A stretch of DNA of 45,326 bases from Pseudomonadota bacterium (GCA_023388935.1 JAEWFG010000298.1:1-45326), one strand, 5' to 3'. Positions 32,654 through 41,392 are shown, counted from the stretch's first letter. Notes: a model not told the origin generated them from the letters alone. Program-made: numbers and translations.

Positions 32654-34011
32654 GTGACGAGCGAGACTTGCCGAATAGCTGGGCTATGGCCAAGGTAGGC
32701 GAAGTATGCGTAAAGCTTCAGTATGGCTACACCGCGTCCGCAACCAACGAACCTTGCGGACCACGACTACTCAGAATTACTGACATTCAGAACGGACAGG
32801 TCCAATGGCCCTCGGTGCCGTACTGCTTAATTGATTCAAGCGAGCTTCAAAAATTTACTCTTCAAGAGGGAGACATAGTGTTCGCTCGCACCGGAGGAAC
32901 CGTTGGGAAGAGCTTCATTATTAGCACCATCCCCGAGGACTCCGTCTTTGCATCCTACCTTATTCGACTGACCGCCCATCCAGACGTCAACCCGCAGTTT
33001 CTGTACTACTTCTTCCAATCCTTATCTTACTGGGAGCAAATCGGACTGAAAAAGGGGGGCCTTCAAGGCAACGTTAATGCGACAACCTTAGCTTCGCTTG
33101 ATTTGCCAATATGCCCCACCAACGAACAGGCTCGCATTGTCGCAAAGATTGAGGAACTGTTCTCCGAACTCGACAAGGGCGTCGAGAGCCTCACCACCGC
33201 GCGCGACCAGCTCAGAGCTTATCGCCAATCCGTCTTGAAGCACGCCTTCGAGGGCAAGCTCACGGAGGATTGGCGACCCGACAAGTCCAGTTGGCAAACA
33301 TTGCCAGTGGCCGAGTTGCTGTGCGCTCCTCTGTGCAATGGTCGTTCAGTTAAAGACCGTGCTGGAGGCTTCCCTGTACTCAGGCTGACCGCACTCAAAC
33401 ACGGCCGCATTGATCTCATTGAAAGCAAAGAAGGCGCGTGGGATCGCACAACGGCGCAGCCCTTCCTCGTTGTACAAGGAGATTTCTTTGTTGCCAGAGG
33501 CAATGGCAGCAAGTCGCTCGTTGGTATCGGTGGCTTGGTCGGTGAAGTCGGGTGTGATGTCGCGTTTCCCGATACGATGATCCGCTTGCGGCTCAACACA
33601 TCGAAAGTCGATTCGCGTTACTTCGCACTGTGTTGGAACTCTCGCGTCCTTCGCCAACAGATTGAACGCGAGGCCAGAACGACGGCTGGAATTTATAAGA
33701 TCAATCAGGATCATATTTCCGCCTTCACTCTTCCAGTTCCACCACTTGATGAGCAGAAGATTATCGTCTCGCGGTTGGAAAAGCGGCTCTCCGAGACCGA
33801 TTTCGCGCACCAGCAAATCGAAAGCGAGATTCGCCGCGCCGATGCGCTGCGGCAGTCCATCCTCAAGCAAGCGTTCTCCGGTCAACTCGTGCCGCAAGAC
33901 GCCAGCGATGAACCCGCTTCCGTATTGCTGGAACGCATTCGCGTCGAGCAGGAAGCGGGAAGCCCCAAGAAGCGGCGCAACAACAAGAACGGCAAGAAGG
34001 AGGCCGCATGA
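32650..34011 (+). CDS. hsdS: Type I restriction enzyme, HsdS specificity subunit
   Basis: A 453-residue specificity subunit with two target-recognition domains. TRD1 begins DLPNSWAMAKVGEVCVKL and ends at the conserved spacer CPTNEQARIVAKIEELFSEL. TRD2 begins SSWQTLPVAELL and ends PPLDEQKIIVSRLEKRLSE, followed by the C-terminal helical repeat ALRQSILKQAFSGQLVPQD. The half-sites cannot be read from sequence. Its GC content is lower in the TRDs, typical of exchangeable specificity modules. It overlaps hsdR and hsdM by 4 nt on each side. Confidence 0.93.
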   Translation: MSDERDLPNSWAMAKVGEVCVKLQYGYTASATNEPCGPRLLRITDIQNGQVQWPSVPYCLIDSSELQKFTLQEGDIVFARTGGTVGKSFIISTIPEDSVFASYLIRLTAHPDVNPQFLYYFFQSLSYWEQIGLKKGGLQGNVNATTLASLDLPICPTNEQARIVAKIEELFSELDKGVESLTTARDQLRAYRQSVLKHAFEGKLTEDWRPDKSSWQTLPVAELLCAPLCNGRSVKDRAGGFPVLRLTALKHGRIDLIESKEGAWDRTTAQPFLVVQGDFFVARGNGSKSLVGIGGLVGEVGCDVAFPDTMIRLRLNTSKVDSRYFALCWNSRVLRQQIEREARTTAGIYKINQDHISAFTLPVPPLDEQKIIVSRLEKRLSETDFAHQQIESEIRRADALRQSILKQAFSGQLVPQDASDEPASVLLERIRVEQEAGSPKKRRNNKNGKKEAA

Positions 34012-35498
34012 GCACCGCCCCCATCGTTTCCAAAGTTTGGAGCTTCTGCAACACACTGCGCGATGACGGCGTAGGCTATGGCGACTACTTGGAGCAGCTC
34101 ACCTATCTGATCTTTCTCAAGATGGCGGACGAATATGCCAAGCCGCCCTACAAGCGCGATGTGGGCATTCCCTCCAAATACGCCTGGCCGAACCTGAAAG
34201 CGAAGCGGGGCGCGGAGCTGGAAGGCCACTATATCGAGCTGCTCCGTGAACTCGGCGCGCGCAAGGATGTGCTCGGGCAGATTTTCACCAAGGCGCAGAA
34301 CAAAGTTCAAGACCCCGCGAAACTCTATCGCCTCATCGACATGATCGACGAGGTGCAATGGGTGACCATGGGAGCCGATGTCAAAGGCGACATCTACGAG
34401 GGCCTTCTCGAAAAGAACGCCGAGGACACGAAATCCGGCGCGGGGCAATACTTCACGCCGCGCGCGCTCATCAAGGCGATGGTCGAATGCGTGCGGCCGG
34501 AGCCGGGCAAATCTATAGCCGATCCCGCCTGTGGCACCGGCGGTTTTTTCCTCGCTTGTTATGATTTCCTGACCAGCCCGGCCAACTACGAACTCGACAA
34601 GGCGCAAAAGGCCGCGCTCAAGCACAAGACCTTCCATGGCAACGAGATCGTCGCCAACACACGCCGTCTGTGCCTGATGAACATGTTCTTGCATAATATC
34701 GGTGAGATCGACGGTGATGTGCTGATTTCACCCAGCGACGCGCTGGTCGCGCCAAGCGCGCAGAGCTTCGATTTCGTGCTCGCCAATCCGCCGTTCGGTA
34801 AGAAAAGCTCCATGAGTTTCACCAACGATGCGGGCGAGGAAGAGACGGACGATCTGACCTACAATCGCCAGGATTTCTGGGCGACGACCTCGAACAAGCA
34901 GCTCAATTTCGTGCAGCACATCCGCACGATGCTCAAAACAACGGGCCGCGCCGCCGTTGTAGTACCCGACAATGTTTTGTTTGAAGGTGGAGCTGGCGAG
35001 ATGGTCCGACAGAACCTTCTCAAGACCACCGACTTGCACACCATCCTGCGCCTACCAACCGGCATCTTCTATGCCAATGGTGTGAAGGCGAATGTGCTCT
35101 TCTTCGATAATCGGGAAGCCAGCAAAAGTCCCTGGACGAAGGACGTTTGGTACTACGACTACCGCACAAACATCCACCACACGCTGAAGAAGAAGCCATT
35201 GCGCTTTGAGAATCTGGCCGACTTCATCGATTGCTACAATCCGAAGAACCGGCACAAGCGCAAGGCTACTTGGCACCCCGACAAGACCCCTGAAGGACGT
35301 TGGCGCAGGTTTACTTACGAAGAGCTGATTGCCCGTGACAAGACCAGCCTCGATGTGTTTTGGCTAAAGGATAAAAGCCTCACTGACTTAGACAACCTGC
35401 CAGAACCGGATGAACTCGCTGAGGAGATCATCGAGAACCTTGAAGCGGGCCTAACCAGCTTCCGTCAGGTGTTAGCCGCCTTGAGCAAGGTTGCTTGA
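34008..35498 (+). CDS. hsdM: Type I restriction enzyme, HsdM adenine methyltransferase
   Basis: A 496-residue N6-adenine DNA methyltransferase. The N-terminal helical domain (YLEQLTYLIFLKMADEY) is followed by AdoMet motif I DPACGTGGFF near residue 175 and the catalytic NPPFG near residue 262. The C-terminal end carries the DELAEEIIENLEAGL helix that contacts HsdS. With HsdS it methylates the host; with HsdR it completes the restriction enzyme. The order R-S-M is one of several seen in type I systems. A TTG-started ORF of 40 codons overlaps its stop. Confidence 0.95.
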   Translation: MSTAPIVSKVWSFCNTLRDDGVGYGDYLEQLTYLIFLKMADEYAKPPYKRDVGIPSKYAWPNLKAKRGAELEGHYIELLRELGARKDVLGQIFTKAQNKVQDPAKLYRLIDMIDEVQWVTMGADVKGDIYEGLLEKNAEDTKSGAGQYFTPRALIKAMVECVRPEPGKSIADPACGTGGFFLACYDFLTSPANYELDKAQKAALKHKTFHGNEIVANTRRLCLMNMFLHNIGEIDGDVLISPSDALVAPSAQSFDFVLANPPFGKKSSMSFTNDAGEEETDDLTYNRQDFWATTSNKQLNFVQHIRTMLKTTGRAAVVVPDNVLFEGGAGEMVRQNLLKTTDLHTILRLPTGIFYANGVKANVLFFDNREASKSPWTKDVWYYDYRTNIHHTLKKKPLRFENLADFIDCYNPKNRHKRKATWHPDKTPEGRWRRFTYEELIARDKTSLDVFWLKDKSLTDLDNLPEPDELAEEIIENLEAGLTSFRQVLAALSKVA

Positions 35499-35617
35499 CG
35501 GAGATCGTCGCCGAGCTGCGCCAGCGCTGCGCCGAACGCGGCGAGGTCCCCCGGAGCCTGGCGGAATTCCTTGATCGCCACGGCCGCCGTGTCGATATTC
35601 AGCATTTCCTACTGTAA
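35495..35617 (+). CDS. Small ORF translationally overlapping hsdM
   Basis: A 40-codon ORF whose TTG start overlaps the hsdM stop (TTGA). It reads TEIVAELRQRCAERGEVPRS and LAEFLDRHGRRVDIQHFLL, a charged helical peptide. It may be an additional tiny gene of the restriction operon or the tail of a lost gene. No family is recognised; the TTG start and small size keep this tentative. Confidence 0.3.
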   Translation: MTEIVAELRQRCAERGEVPRSLAEFLDRHGRRVDIQHFLL

Positions 35618-35650
35618 GGACCGACGATGATTGAAGCTCAGGACGCTGTC

Positions 35651-36136
35651 CTAAGAGGAGTGCTCAAGCGCCCGCTTCTCAACACTGTCTGCTTTGGCCT
35701 CCAAGGGTTTCACGCGCCGCTGCGCGTCTGTCCACAGAGAACCAAAAATGCAAATGGCAGGCAAATAGGAGGTCGCGATTGCGAACAGAGCAAACCATTC
35801 ATGACCATTCGATACTTCTTGATCGGCGAATATCGCGATGATGACTAAGAGCACGGCTAAGACAAAAGCGACGACCGTGTTGGCCACGACACACCACCGG
35901 TACTCCCGGAAAAATTCTATCTTGAAAAGTTCGTACCGGCTTTCAACCCAGTTCAACTCCTCTTCAAGTTCGGGAGAAGGGCGCTCTGCCTCGGGCACCC
36001 GGAAGAGCCTCCTAATCCGGGAGATGCGCCGCTCCAACGGCGCAATGCCCAATTCGCCGTATAGCTGAAGAACGGCCGTTCCGATGTGCAAGCCAACCCC
36101 TAGTTGCACAATGCTTGAAAGATCGCCATATTTCAT
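35651..36136 (-). CDS. Two-helix membrane protein of unknown function
   Basis: A 161-residue protein from ATG 36136 (MKYGDLSSIVQLGVGLHIG); the longer in-frame ORF has no coding look. A cytoplasmic helical domain contains ERRISRIRRLFRVPEAERP and an acidic patch SPELEEELNWVESRYE. It is followed by two membrane helices (VVANTVVAFVLAVLLVIIAI and WFALFAIATSYLPAICIFG). It is divergent from the ImmA-type gene with only 29 nt between starts, so their promoters overlap. Small two-helix membrane proteins are common effectors in defence systems, but no family is recognised. Confidence 0.65.
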   Translation of the reverse strand: MKYGDLSSIVQLGVGLHIGTAVLQLYGELGIAPLERRISRIRRLFRVPEAERPSPELEEELNWVESRYELFKIEFFREYRWCVVANTVVAFVLAVLLVIIAIFADQEVSNGHEWFALFAIATSYLPAICIFGSLWTDAQRRVKPLEAKADSVEKRALEHSS

Positions 36137-36165
36137 AGCTGCTCCCACCCCATAATGCGCGATTC

Positions 36166-37329
36166 GTGGCATATAATCCCAACATTCTCCAAGAGGCTCT
36201 TCGAGCGAGGCGGCTGACCCCAGCGAAGCTGTCGGAGCGGCTGGGTATGGACCCGACCGAGCTGTCTCGGGAGCTGCGTCGCGATCCGGAGCCAAAGTCG
36301 GACCTGCTTCGATCAGTGGCTCGTGAGCTGGTCCTACCAGCGTTCGCGTTCTACATGGAGCGGCTGCCGAAACTTGAAGAGGCTATCCCAGACTTTCGGT
36401 CGGTCAATCCGGAGCCTGCAGCGAAATCCCGCGAGACCGTTGAAGCCATCAGACTAGCGGAAGGCATCCAGCGGACGCTGATCGAACTGGAAGCCCCCGG
36501 CGTGGAGGCATTGCCGAAGTTTACGGCGACCACCGACGAAGAAATTGACCGCTTTGCTCTTAAAGCTCGTGCGCACTTCTCGATCACGCTAGAGGATCAG
36601 CAGGAAGCAAAGGATGCTCGGTCATTTTACGTTCTGGTGCGCAGGAAAATCGAAGAACTCGGCATCTTGGTTCTGCAGGACTCGTTTCCTCACGAGGATG
36701 GCAGCGGGTTCTGTTTGGCGCACAAAACGCATCCACTGATCCTCGTAAACAGCAAGCAGCAAACGCGCGCACGACGCCTTTTTACCCTCGTTCACGAACT
36801 CGGCCACGTGTTGATGGGCCAGACCGGCATTTCGGATCCGTTCGTGAGGAAGAACGCCGTTGAGCGGCGCTGCAACCGATTTGCGGGGAGCTTCCTTGCT
36901 CCAAAATCCTACATCTCTGGTTTGCTCGGCGAGTCGGTTACGCGAGACCCTGATCTGGAAGACGTAAGATGGGCTGCTCGCAAGCTCAAACTCAGTCAGG
37001 AAGCGACCGTCCTGCGTCTTGAGCAGCTCTCGATCTACAAGGCTGGAAGCCACAGCAAATGGCTTTCGTTGGTCCACAGCAACAATCCTGACTATTCTGA
37101 GAAGGGGGGCGGAGGCAAACAGCCGCCCGCACAAGAAAAAGTAAAGCTCGCAAAATTTGGGTTTGCATTTGCCACGGCGTTCAAGCGGTTTTTGGATCAG
37201 GGGCTGATTAGCGAGGTCAATCTCTATCGAGCATCGGGCCTCAAGCCGAAGTATCAAAGATCCTACTTCGATTATGTGAATTCCCTGTCAGCTAACGAGC
37301 TCCGGAATCTGGAGCTAGATGATGGCTAA
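36166..37329 (+). CDS. XRE-type HTH fused to ImmA/IrrE metallopeptidase
   Basis: A 387-residue fusion starting at GTG 36166. The N-terminal helix-turn-helix lies at about residues 6-45 (LTPAKLSERLGMDPTELSRE). The COG2856-type zinc peptidase has the active site LVHELGHVLMGQ (HExxH) near residue 208, with CNRFAGSFLAP downstream as the usual third-ligand region. Family members cleave repressors or act as antitoxins. It overlaps the next gene, a PIN-like protein, by about 10 nt; this pairing is known among predicted toxin-antitoxin modules. Autoregulation from the narrow divergent promoter is likely. Confidence 0.88.
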   Translation: MAYNPNILQEALRARRLTPAKLSERLGMDPTELSRELRRDPEPKSDLLRSVARELVLPAFAFYMERLPKLEEAIPDFRSVNPEPAAKSRETVEAIRLAEGIQRTLIELEAPGVEALPKFTATTDEEIDRFALKARAHFSITLEDQQEAKDARSFYVLVRRKIEELGILVLQDSFPHEDGSGFCLAHKTHPLILVNSKQQTRARRLFTLVHELGHVLMGQTGISDPFVRKNAVERRCNRFAGSFLAPKSYISGLLGESVTRDPDLEDVRWAARKLKLSQEATVLRLEQLSIYKAGSHSKWLSLVHSNNPDYSEKGGGGKQPPAQEKVKLAKFGFAFATAFKRFLDQGLISEVNLYRASGLKPKYQRSYFDYVNSLSANELRNLELDDG

Positions 37330-37759
37330 GAAGCCAGAGTCTGACTGCTCGTGTGTGATTGATACGAACGGATTGCATGAGCTGGCAACGGCATCAGGCA
37401 ATCTGAAGGCTACGCTGATCGCTCATTTGGAGGACGGAACGATCGGCGTGCCGAGCTGGGCTTTGCAGGAGTTAAGGGAGCTTTACGAGGACGAGGCAAA
37501 AGAACTCGCTCCTCACATCACTAAGCGGATTCAGTTGTCCACGCACGTTGAAGTGCGAGCCGCGCGGATCACAGAGGAATTGCATTTGGGATTTTCGCGG
37601 GGGGCCTATGATAGTCACGTCGAGCGGCATACTGCGGCGGTGGCCCTCAACAAGGGCTACATCGTACTCACATCCGTCGACAACATTGACGCTTATGACG
37701 GCATGCAATGCACGGTCAAAGACCTCGCTGACTGGGCTGAGGAGGTCGCACTGTCGTAA
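37319..37759 (+). CDS. PIN-like (DUF4411-type) ribonuclease, putative toxin
   Basis: A 146-residue protein with a PIN-domain outline. The first acidic residue is in CVIDTNGLHELA, followed by IGVPSWALQELRELYEDEAKE, and there is a late LTSVDNIDAYDG Asp pair. This fits metal-dependent RNases of the DUF4411/VapC-like group, though the family name is inferred. The start overlaps the end of the ImmA-type gene by 11 nt, so the two are translated together as a likely antitoxin-toxin pair. An alternative ATG is one codon later. Confidence 0.75.
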   Translation: MMAKKPESDCSCVIDTNGLHELATASGNLKATLIAHLEDGTIGVPSWALQELRELYEDEAKELAPHITKRIQLSTHVEVRAARITEELHLGFSRGAYDSHVERHTAAVALNKGYIVLTSVDNIDAYDGMQCTVKDLADWAEEVALS

Positions 37760-37835
37760 TCGTTTTGCCAGTCGGTCTGCCGGTTACCGCGTAACAAGTT
37801 TGCATCAGGTCATTGACTTGCCAGAGTAAGAGGAC

Positions 37836-38354
37836 ATGGCGCTCGCTGACATTCAGCTTCTCGCCGCGTGCATGGACTTCACGCTGCAACACACTCACGA
37901 ATCGGAACGGCAGACCTTCAAGGCGCTAGAGACCAGCGGCGCAACTCGGCTGGTTAATGCCTTGCGCGTTTTTCGCCTGCAGCGCGCCGTTCTTGCCGTC
38001 GGCATGTTTTCGATGTTCGAAGCCTTGCTTCAATCGAAGCTGAAGTGGGCCCAACCATTCATCCAACTCGACGACTACCTGCGCACGCGCCACAAACATG
38101 AACTTGCTTCAGTAATCGCCGACTACAGGCTCGCCGTCAATGTTCTCAAACATGGGGAGGGCAGGAGCCATAAGGAGCTTCTGGCGAGAGCCGGTAAACT
38201 CGAATTCAAAGTTCGTGCAGACGGAGATCATTTCGGCGAGGAAGGTAATGTTTCGGACATCAGCATCCTTGTGGACGTTGACGACGAGTTCGTGCGCCGC
38301 TGCGCGGAGCTAATCCAACTGGCGTCAAAGGCTATGGGCTCCGCGCTCGACTAA
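37836..38354 (+). CDS. Helical protein of unknown function
   Basis: A 172-residue, mostly helical protein. It has no signal peptide, HTH or membrane segment. The middle (SMFEALLQSKLKWAQPFIQ, then HELASVIADYRLAVNVLKHG) is amphipathic with an Asn-His-containing KHGEGRSHKEL that recalls HEPN-like or abortive-infection helical bundles, but the R-x4-6-H motif is not present in the right spacing. It lies 76 nt downstream of the PIN-like gene on the same strand and may belong to the same module. Confidence 0.6.
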   Translation: MALADIQLLAACMDFTLQHTHESERQTFKALETSGATRLVNALRVFRLQRAVLAVGMFSMFEALLQSKLKWAQPFIQLDDYLRTRHKHELASVIADYRLAVNVLKHGEGRSHKELLARAGKLEFKVRADGDHFGEEGNVSDISILVDVDDEFVRRCAELIQLASKAMGSALD

Positions 38355-38364
38355 ACCAGGATGG

Positions 38365-38637
38365 TTAGACAGACCCATCCGGGCGCGCCGCCCCGAAGCT
38401 CTCCTTGTACTGCCGGATGCCTGGCTTGACCTGCGGTGCGGTGACATCCTCGCGCTGCATCTGGTGGACGACGGTGATCTGCCAGCCCTGTTTGGTGCAG
38501 TAGCCTCTCACCCGATCTCGCGACCACCGCCGCATGTAGCGGACGATGGGTGCCGTCTCGACGACCACGTCATCGAACAGGACGATGCCTGCCGTGAAAT
38601 TGGGGCCGCGAACTTGCGCGAGTATTTCGGTGATCAT
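38365..38637 (-). CDS. Small protein of unknown function, prophage border
   Basis: A 90-residue product from ATG 38637 (MITEILAQVRGPNFTAGIVLF); the longer ORF upstream is spurious. It is basic in the middle (RYMRRWSRDRVRGYCTKQGW) and hydrophilic at the end. It converges with the helical protein gene at 37836 and is 37 nt downstream of the winged-helix gene, with which it may be cotranscribed. No family is recognised. Confidence 0.55.
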   Translation of the reverse strand: MITEILAQVRGPNFTAGIVLFDDVVVETAPIVRYMRRWSRDRVRGYCTKQGWQITVVHQMQREDVTAPQVKPGIRQYKESFGAARPDGSV

Positions 38638-38674
38638 CCGCCCTTCATAGCTTCCTGTCCGGCAGCCCGCCTTG

Positions 38675-39076
38675 CTATTTTTTCTTCTTGAGTGCCGTGA
38701 GGGCTGCGGCGGCCTTGGTGATCGCCTTTTGGATTTCCGGGACGTAGTCGTCGCGGTCGTCCCGCGCCAAGATAAAGTCCGGATCGCCGATGTAGCCCGC
38801 ACCACTTTTGCGGACCACGCCCCTGTGGTCGATCAGCTTGGCGAGGACGCGGCGTACACTAGGCAGCGGCATGCCGATCTGCCTACCAATCGCGCTGATT
38901 GAGATCGGCCTGCGGCGTGCGACATCGTTGATGCGGATGACCATGCCCACCAGCATTTCTTCGGCCATGGCTCCGACGTGCTTCGTGCGCCCGTAGTCGC
39001 GATGGATGGCCGTGCAGATGGCGATCATCATTTCGTAGACGATTGCGGCCTGGCTTTGCCAGCGTTTGGTAGGCAC
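38675..39076 (-). CDS. Winged-helix transcriptional regulator (MarR-like)
   Basis: A 133-residue regulator. The winged helix lies at about residues 50-100, with ISISAIGRQIGMPLPSVRRV as the recognition helix and the wing KSGAGYIGDPDF. The N-terminal helices (VYEMMIAICTAIHRD) could dimerise, and the tail is Lys-rich. Proteins of this shape are frequent in Bradyrhizobium prophage-like regions. It is transcribed away from the unannotated 39077-39481 stretch, which would hold its promoter. Confidence 0.75.
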   Translation of the reverse strand: MPTKRWQSQAAIVYEMMIAICTAIHRDYGRTKHVGAMAEEMLVGMVIRINDVARRRPISISAIGRQIGMPLPSVRRVLAKLIDHRGVVRKSGAGYIGDPDFILARDDRDDYVPEIQKAITKAAAALTALKKKK

Positions 39077-39481
39077 AACAGCTCTCTCCTAGTGCCCCCG
39101 CCGCGGCGGTTTAGCGAATGCCCAATCGTGCGCAAGTTACGATGCGTTAACGCGGCACTTCCATGCAAAAAGACGGGTGGCCAAACTGTCCAGGTTGACC
39201 TCGCTCGCGCGTCGATGAAAAAGGCCCGCCCCTCGGATGACGAAGGGCGGGCCAGTGTCGGCAAGGTGGACCCGATGTCGCCGCGTGCGGCAAGTCGGGC
39301 ATGTGCATAGTCTTCCTCGCCGGTTCATCTGTCCTAAAGGTTGTCGTTCGGGTTGGCCATAGTCAACTCGGACGACAGCTGAATAATCGCTCAACTCGCA
39401 TTTCAACTTTCACAGCGCGCGATGATCTCGAAAACCTGTGCGGCCAAATTTATTTCGCCACAATCGTCGTACTAATCATCG
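39077..39481. other. 405-nt stretch without a protein gene
   Basis: I see no supportable ORF. The stretch must carry the promoter of the minus-strand winged-helix gene and of the plus-strand cysteine-rich gene. It also contains a strong minus-strand hairpin with a U-tract (39218-39253) although no minus-strand gene lies upstream of it, so a small RNA may be encoded between about 39254 and 39480. Confidence 0.4.
39218..39253 (-). terminator. Orphan intrinsic terminator
   Basis: GGCCCGCCC (39223-39231) and GGGCGGGCC (39245-39253) form a perfect 9-bp stem. On the minus strand this is followed by five Us. No minus-strand gene is upstream of it, so it may end a small RNA or an antisense transcript. 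Confidence 0.65.
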
Positions 39482-40102
39482 ATGCATAAGCAGCGGCAAA
39501 AGCCGCGCGATAATGTGCATAGATGGATACGGGCACCGATGAGACGCTGCGGTGACTGCTCGTTGTGCTGCAAGCTTTTGCCTGTGCCGCCTTTACAAAA
39601 GGCTGCAGGCGAACGTTGCCGCTTTCAGAAATTCCACAAGGGATGCGCGGTCTATCACACGGCGCGGATGCCGCCCGAGTGCGGCCTCTGGAATTGCCGC
39701 TGGCTGATCAATGATGACACCTACGATCTATCGCGACCCGATAGATCGCATTACGTGCTCGATTTGATGCCCGACTTCGTCACGGTCCGCGACGACGTGA
39801 CGGGCGAAGCCCAAAACATCCAGGTCGTCCAGATATGGGTCGATCCCCAGTACCGCGATGCTCATCGCGATCCCGCTCTGCGCCGCTGGCTCATCCGCCG
39901 CGCCGAGAAGGGCATCGCCGCCCTGATCCGTTTCAACTCGAAGGAAGCTCTCGCCGTCTTCGCGCCGCCGTTCGACTCGGCTGGCCAATGGCGCGAGATC
40001 GCCAGCGGCGTCTCTACGGGCCGCACCCACTCATTCACGGAAATCGCGAAGGCGCTCGGTGGTCGAGCGTCGGCGACCATCGAGCCAGTCGGCAAGGGAT
40101 AG
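39482..40102 (+). CDS. YkgJ-family cysteine-cluster protein
   Basis: Up to 206 residues; an alternative ATG at 39539 would start MRRCGDCSLCCKLLPVP. The CxxCxxCC cluster CGDCSLCC, with later GCAVYH and PPECGLWNCRWL, defines the YkgJ-type zinc/iron-binding family, whose biochemical role is unclear. The C-terminal half (VQIWVDPQYRDAHRDPALRR, FNSKEALAVFAPP) is typical of the family in rhizobial phages. It begins a run of plus-strand genes that continues to 42782. Confidence 0.8.
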   Translation: MHKQRQKPRDNVHRWIRAPMRRCGDCSLCCKLLPVPPLQKAAGERCRFQKFHKGCAVYHTARMPPECGLWNCRWLINDDTYDLSRPDRSHYVLDLMPDFVTVRDDVTGEAQNIQVVQIWVDPQYRDAHRDPALRRWLIRRAEKGIAALIRFNSKEALAVFAPPFDSAGQWREIASGVSTGRTHSFTEIAKALGGRASATIEPVGKG

Positions 40103-40111
40103 GTTAAGGGA

Positions 40112-40861
40112 ATGGCGTACAGCAATGAACTGACCGAGATCGCGCTCAACGAACTGAAGCTGCATGGGGTGAAGGGGCAGTCCCGAGACACCAATGGCGG
40201 GCACATCGAGATCGCCTGGCAGGTGGTGCCGGAAAAGGAGGTCCGGCGCGTGTTCGTCGCCAAGACCGCCAGCGACTGGCGGGCCCGCATGAACACCCGC
40301 GCCGACGTCCGCAAGCTCCTGCGCGCCGACAACGTGACGCTGAAGGCCCAGAACGAGAAGCAGCCGCCGAAACCGAAGCCTCTGACGAGGGCGTTGGAGT
40401 TGCCCCAGCCCGACGCCGTCATCCCGCTGCCGGACCAGTTTAAAGCGCTGCGGGGTGAAGTCGCGGACCTGACCGAGCTGGTGCTGCGGCTCACCAAGAT
40501 CGCGACGGGCATGCGTGAGGTACTCACAACGCATGTTCCGAAGCCGCAACCGGAGGCCCCGGTGATCAAGCCGTCGTCGCGCAGCATCAAGCTCGTCGAG
40601 TATCTGTCACTCGACAGATGGATCACGATCTCAGCCCTGGTGCGCGACACCGGCCTGACCCCGACGCAGATCAAATTGAAGCTGCATTACCTCAAGCAAC
40701 ACGACCTGATCGAGATTTACCGTGGCGAAGTCAGGCTGAAGCCAGCGGTGACGAAGCCACCCGCACGGAAGGCCGCGAAGAAGGTCGCGAAGACGAAGCC
40801 GCCCGTGCGGAGGAAACGCGCTCAACAGCTACGGGCGCACCCTGCCGGGCAGGCTGCGTGA
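40112..40861 (+). CDS. Phage-type protein with C-terminal winged helix
   Basis: A 249-residue product from ATG 40112 (AGGTTAAGGG upstream). The N-terminal part (residues 1-75) resembles a small nucleic-acid-related domain (GGHIEIAWQVVPEKEVRRVF). A Pro-rich linker and a short coiled coil (ALRGEVADLTELVLRLTKIA) follow. A helix-turn-helix at about 180-210 is LSLDRWITISALVRDTGLTP. The tail is a Lys/Arg/Pro/Ala DNA-binding-type extension. A regulatory role in the prophage is inferred. It begins 9 nt after the YkgJ gene. Confidence 0.65.
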   Translation: MAYSNELTEIALNELKLHGVKGQSRDTNGGHIEIAWQVVPEKEVRRVFVAKTASDWRARMNTRADVRKLLRADNVTLKAQNEKQPPKPKPLTRALELPQPDAVIPLPDQFKALRGEVADLTELVLRLTKIATGMREVLTTHVPKPQPEAPVIKPSSRSIKLVEYLSLDRWITISALVRDTGLTPTQIKLKLHYLKQHDLIEIYRGEVRLKPAVTKPPARKAAKKVAKTKPPVRRKRAQQLRAHPAGQAA

Positions 40862-40999
40862 GCGATGATCTCTAGGCGCGACACGAGAGGAGAATTCACC
40901 AGAACAAGCTGACGAGTTGGAGCACCAAAAAGAAGCAGCGCAAAGCCCGTAAGGCCGCGCGCAGCTAAAAACTGAGCATGGGAATGAAGGAGCGCAAAC

Positions 41000-41392
41000 A
41001 TGCGCCGTAGACAAAAGGCATCGCCGCGAGCGGTGAACGATCAGGACCGCGAAACCGGCATGCGCATCCGCTCGCGCAGGCTGGAGCTGCACATCAGCCA
41101 GTCCGAGCTGGGGGCCGCGCTGGGCATCACCTTCCAGCAAATCCAGAAATACGAGAAGGGCGTCAACCGTGTCGCAGCGGTGCGGCTGGTCCAGATCGCT
41201 GCTTTCCTCAAGACCACGATGGCGGCGCTGATGGGTGGGGACCTGTCAGGGGACGAGAACAGTTTGGTTAGTGAGTTTGTGTCGAGCAAAGACGGCATCG
41301 ATCTGATCGAGGCCTGGTCGAGGTTGGAGAGCCATCAGGTGCGGCGCAGCATCATCTCGCTGACCCGCTCGCTGGCCGCCGAGGGGCACTGA
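41000..41392 (+). CDS. XRE-family HTH regulator
   Basis: A 130-residue regulator with AAGGAG a good distance before ATG 41000. The HTH at about residues 20-75 is textbook: IRSRRLELHISQSELGAALG, then ITFQQIQKYEKGVNRV. The C-terminus has a short helical dimerisation tail (DLIEAWSRLESHQVRRSI). The sequence resembles the many alphaproteobacterial XRE regulators with the FQQIQKYEKG motif. It is the first gene of the overlapping run 41407-42782. Confidence 0.9.
   Translation: MRRRQKASPRAVNDQDRETGMRIRSRRLELHISQSELGAALGITFQQIQKYEKGVNRVAAVRLVQIAAFLKTTMAALMGGDLSGDENSLVSEFVSSKDGIDLIEAWSRLESHQVRRSIISLTRSLAAEGH

Noticed and set aside
37836..38354. HEPN ribonuclease assignment for the helical protein
   Set aside because: A KHGEGR stretch is suggestive, but the R-x4-6-H motif is not present with correct spacing.
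40862..40999. A very short basic ORF ending KKKQRKARKAARS
   Set aside because: No standard start codon follows the purine-rich stretch at a usable distance, so coding cannot be supported.
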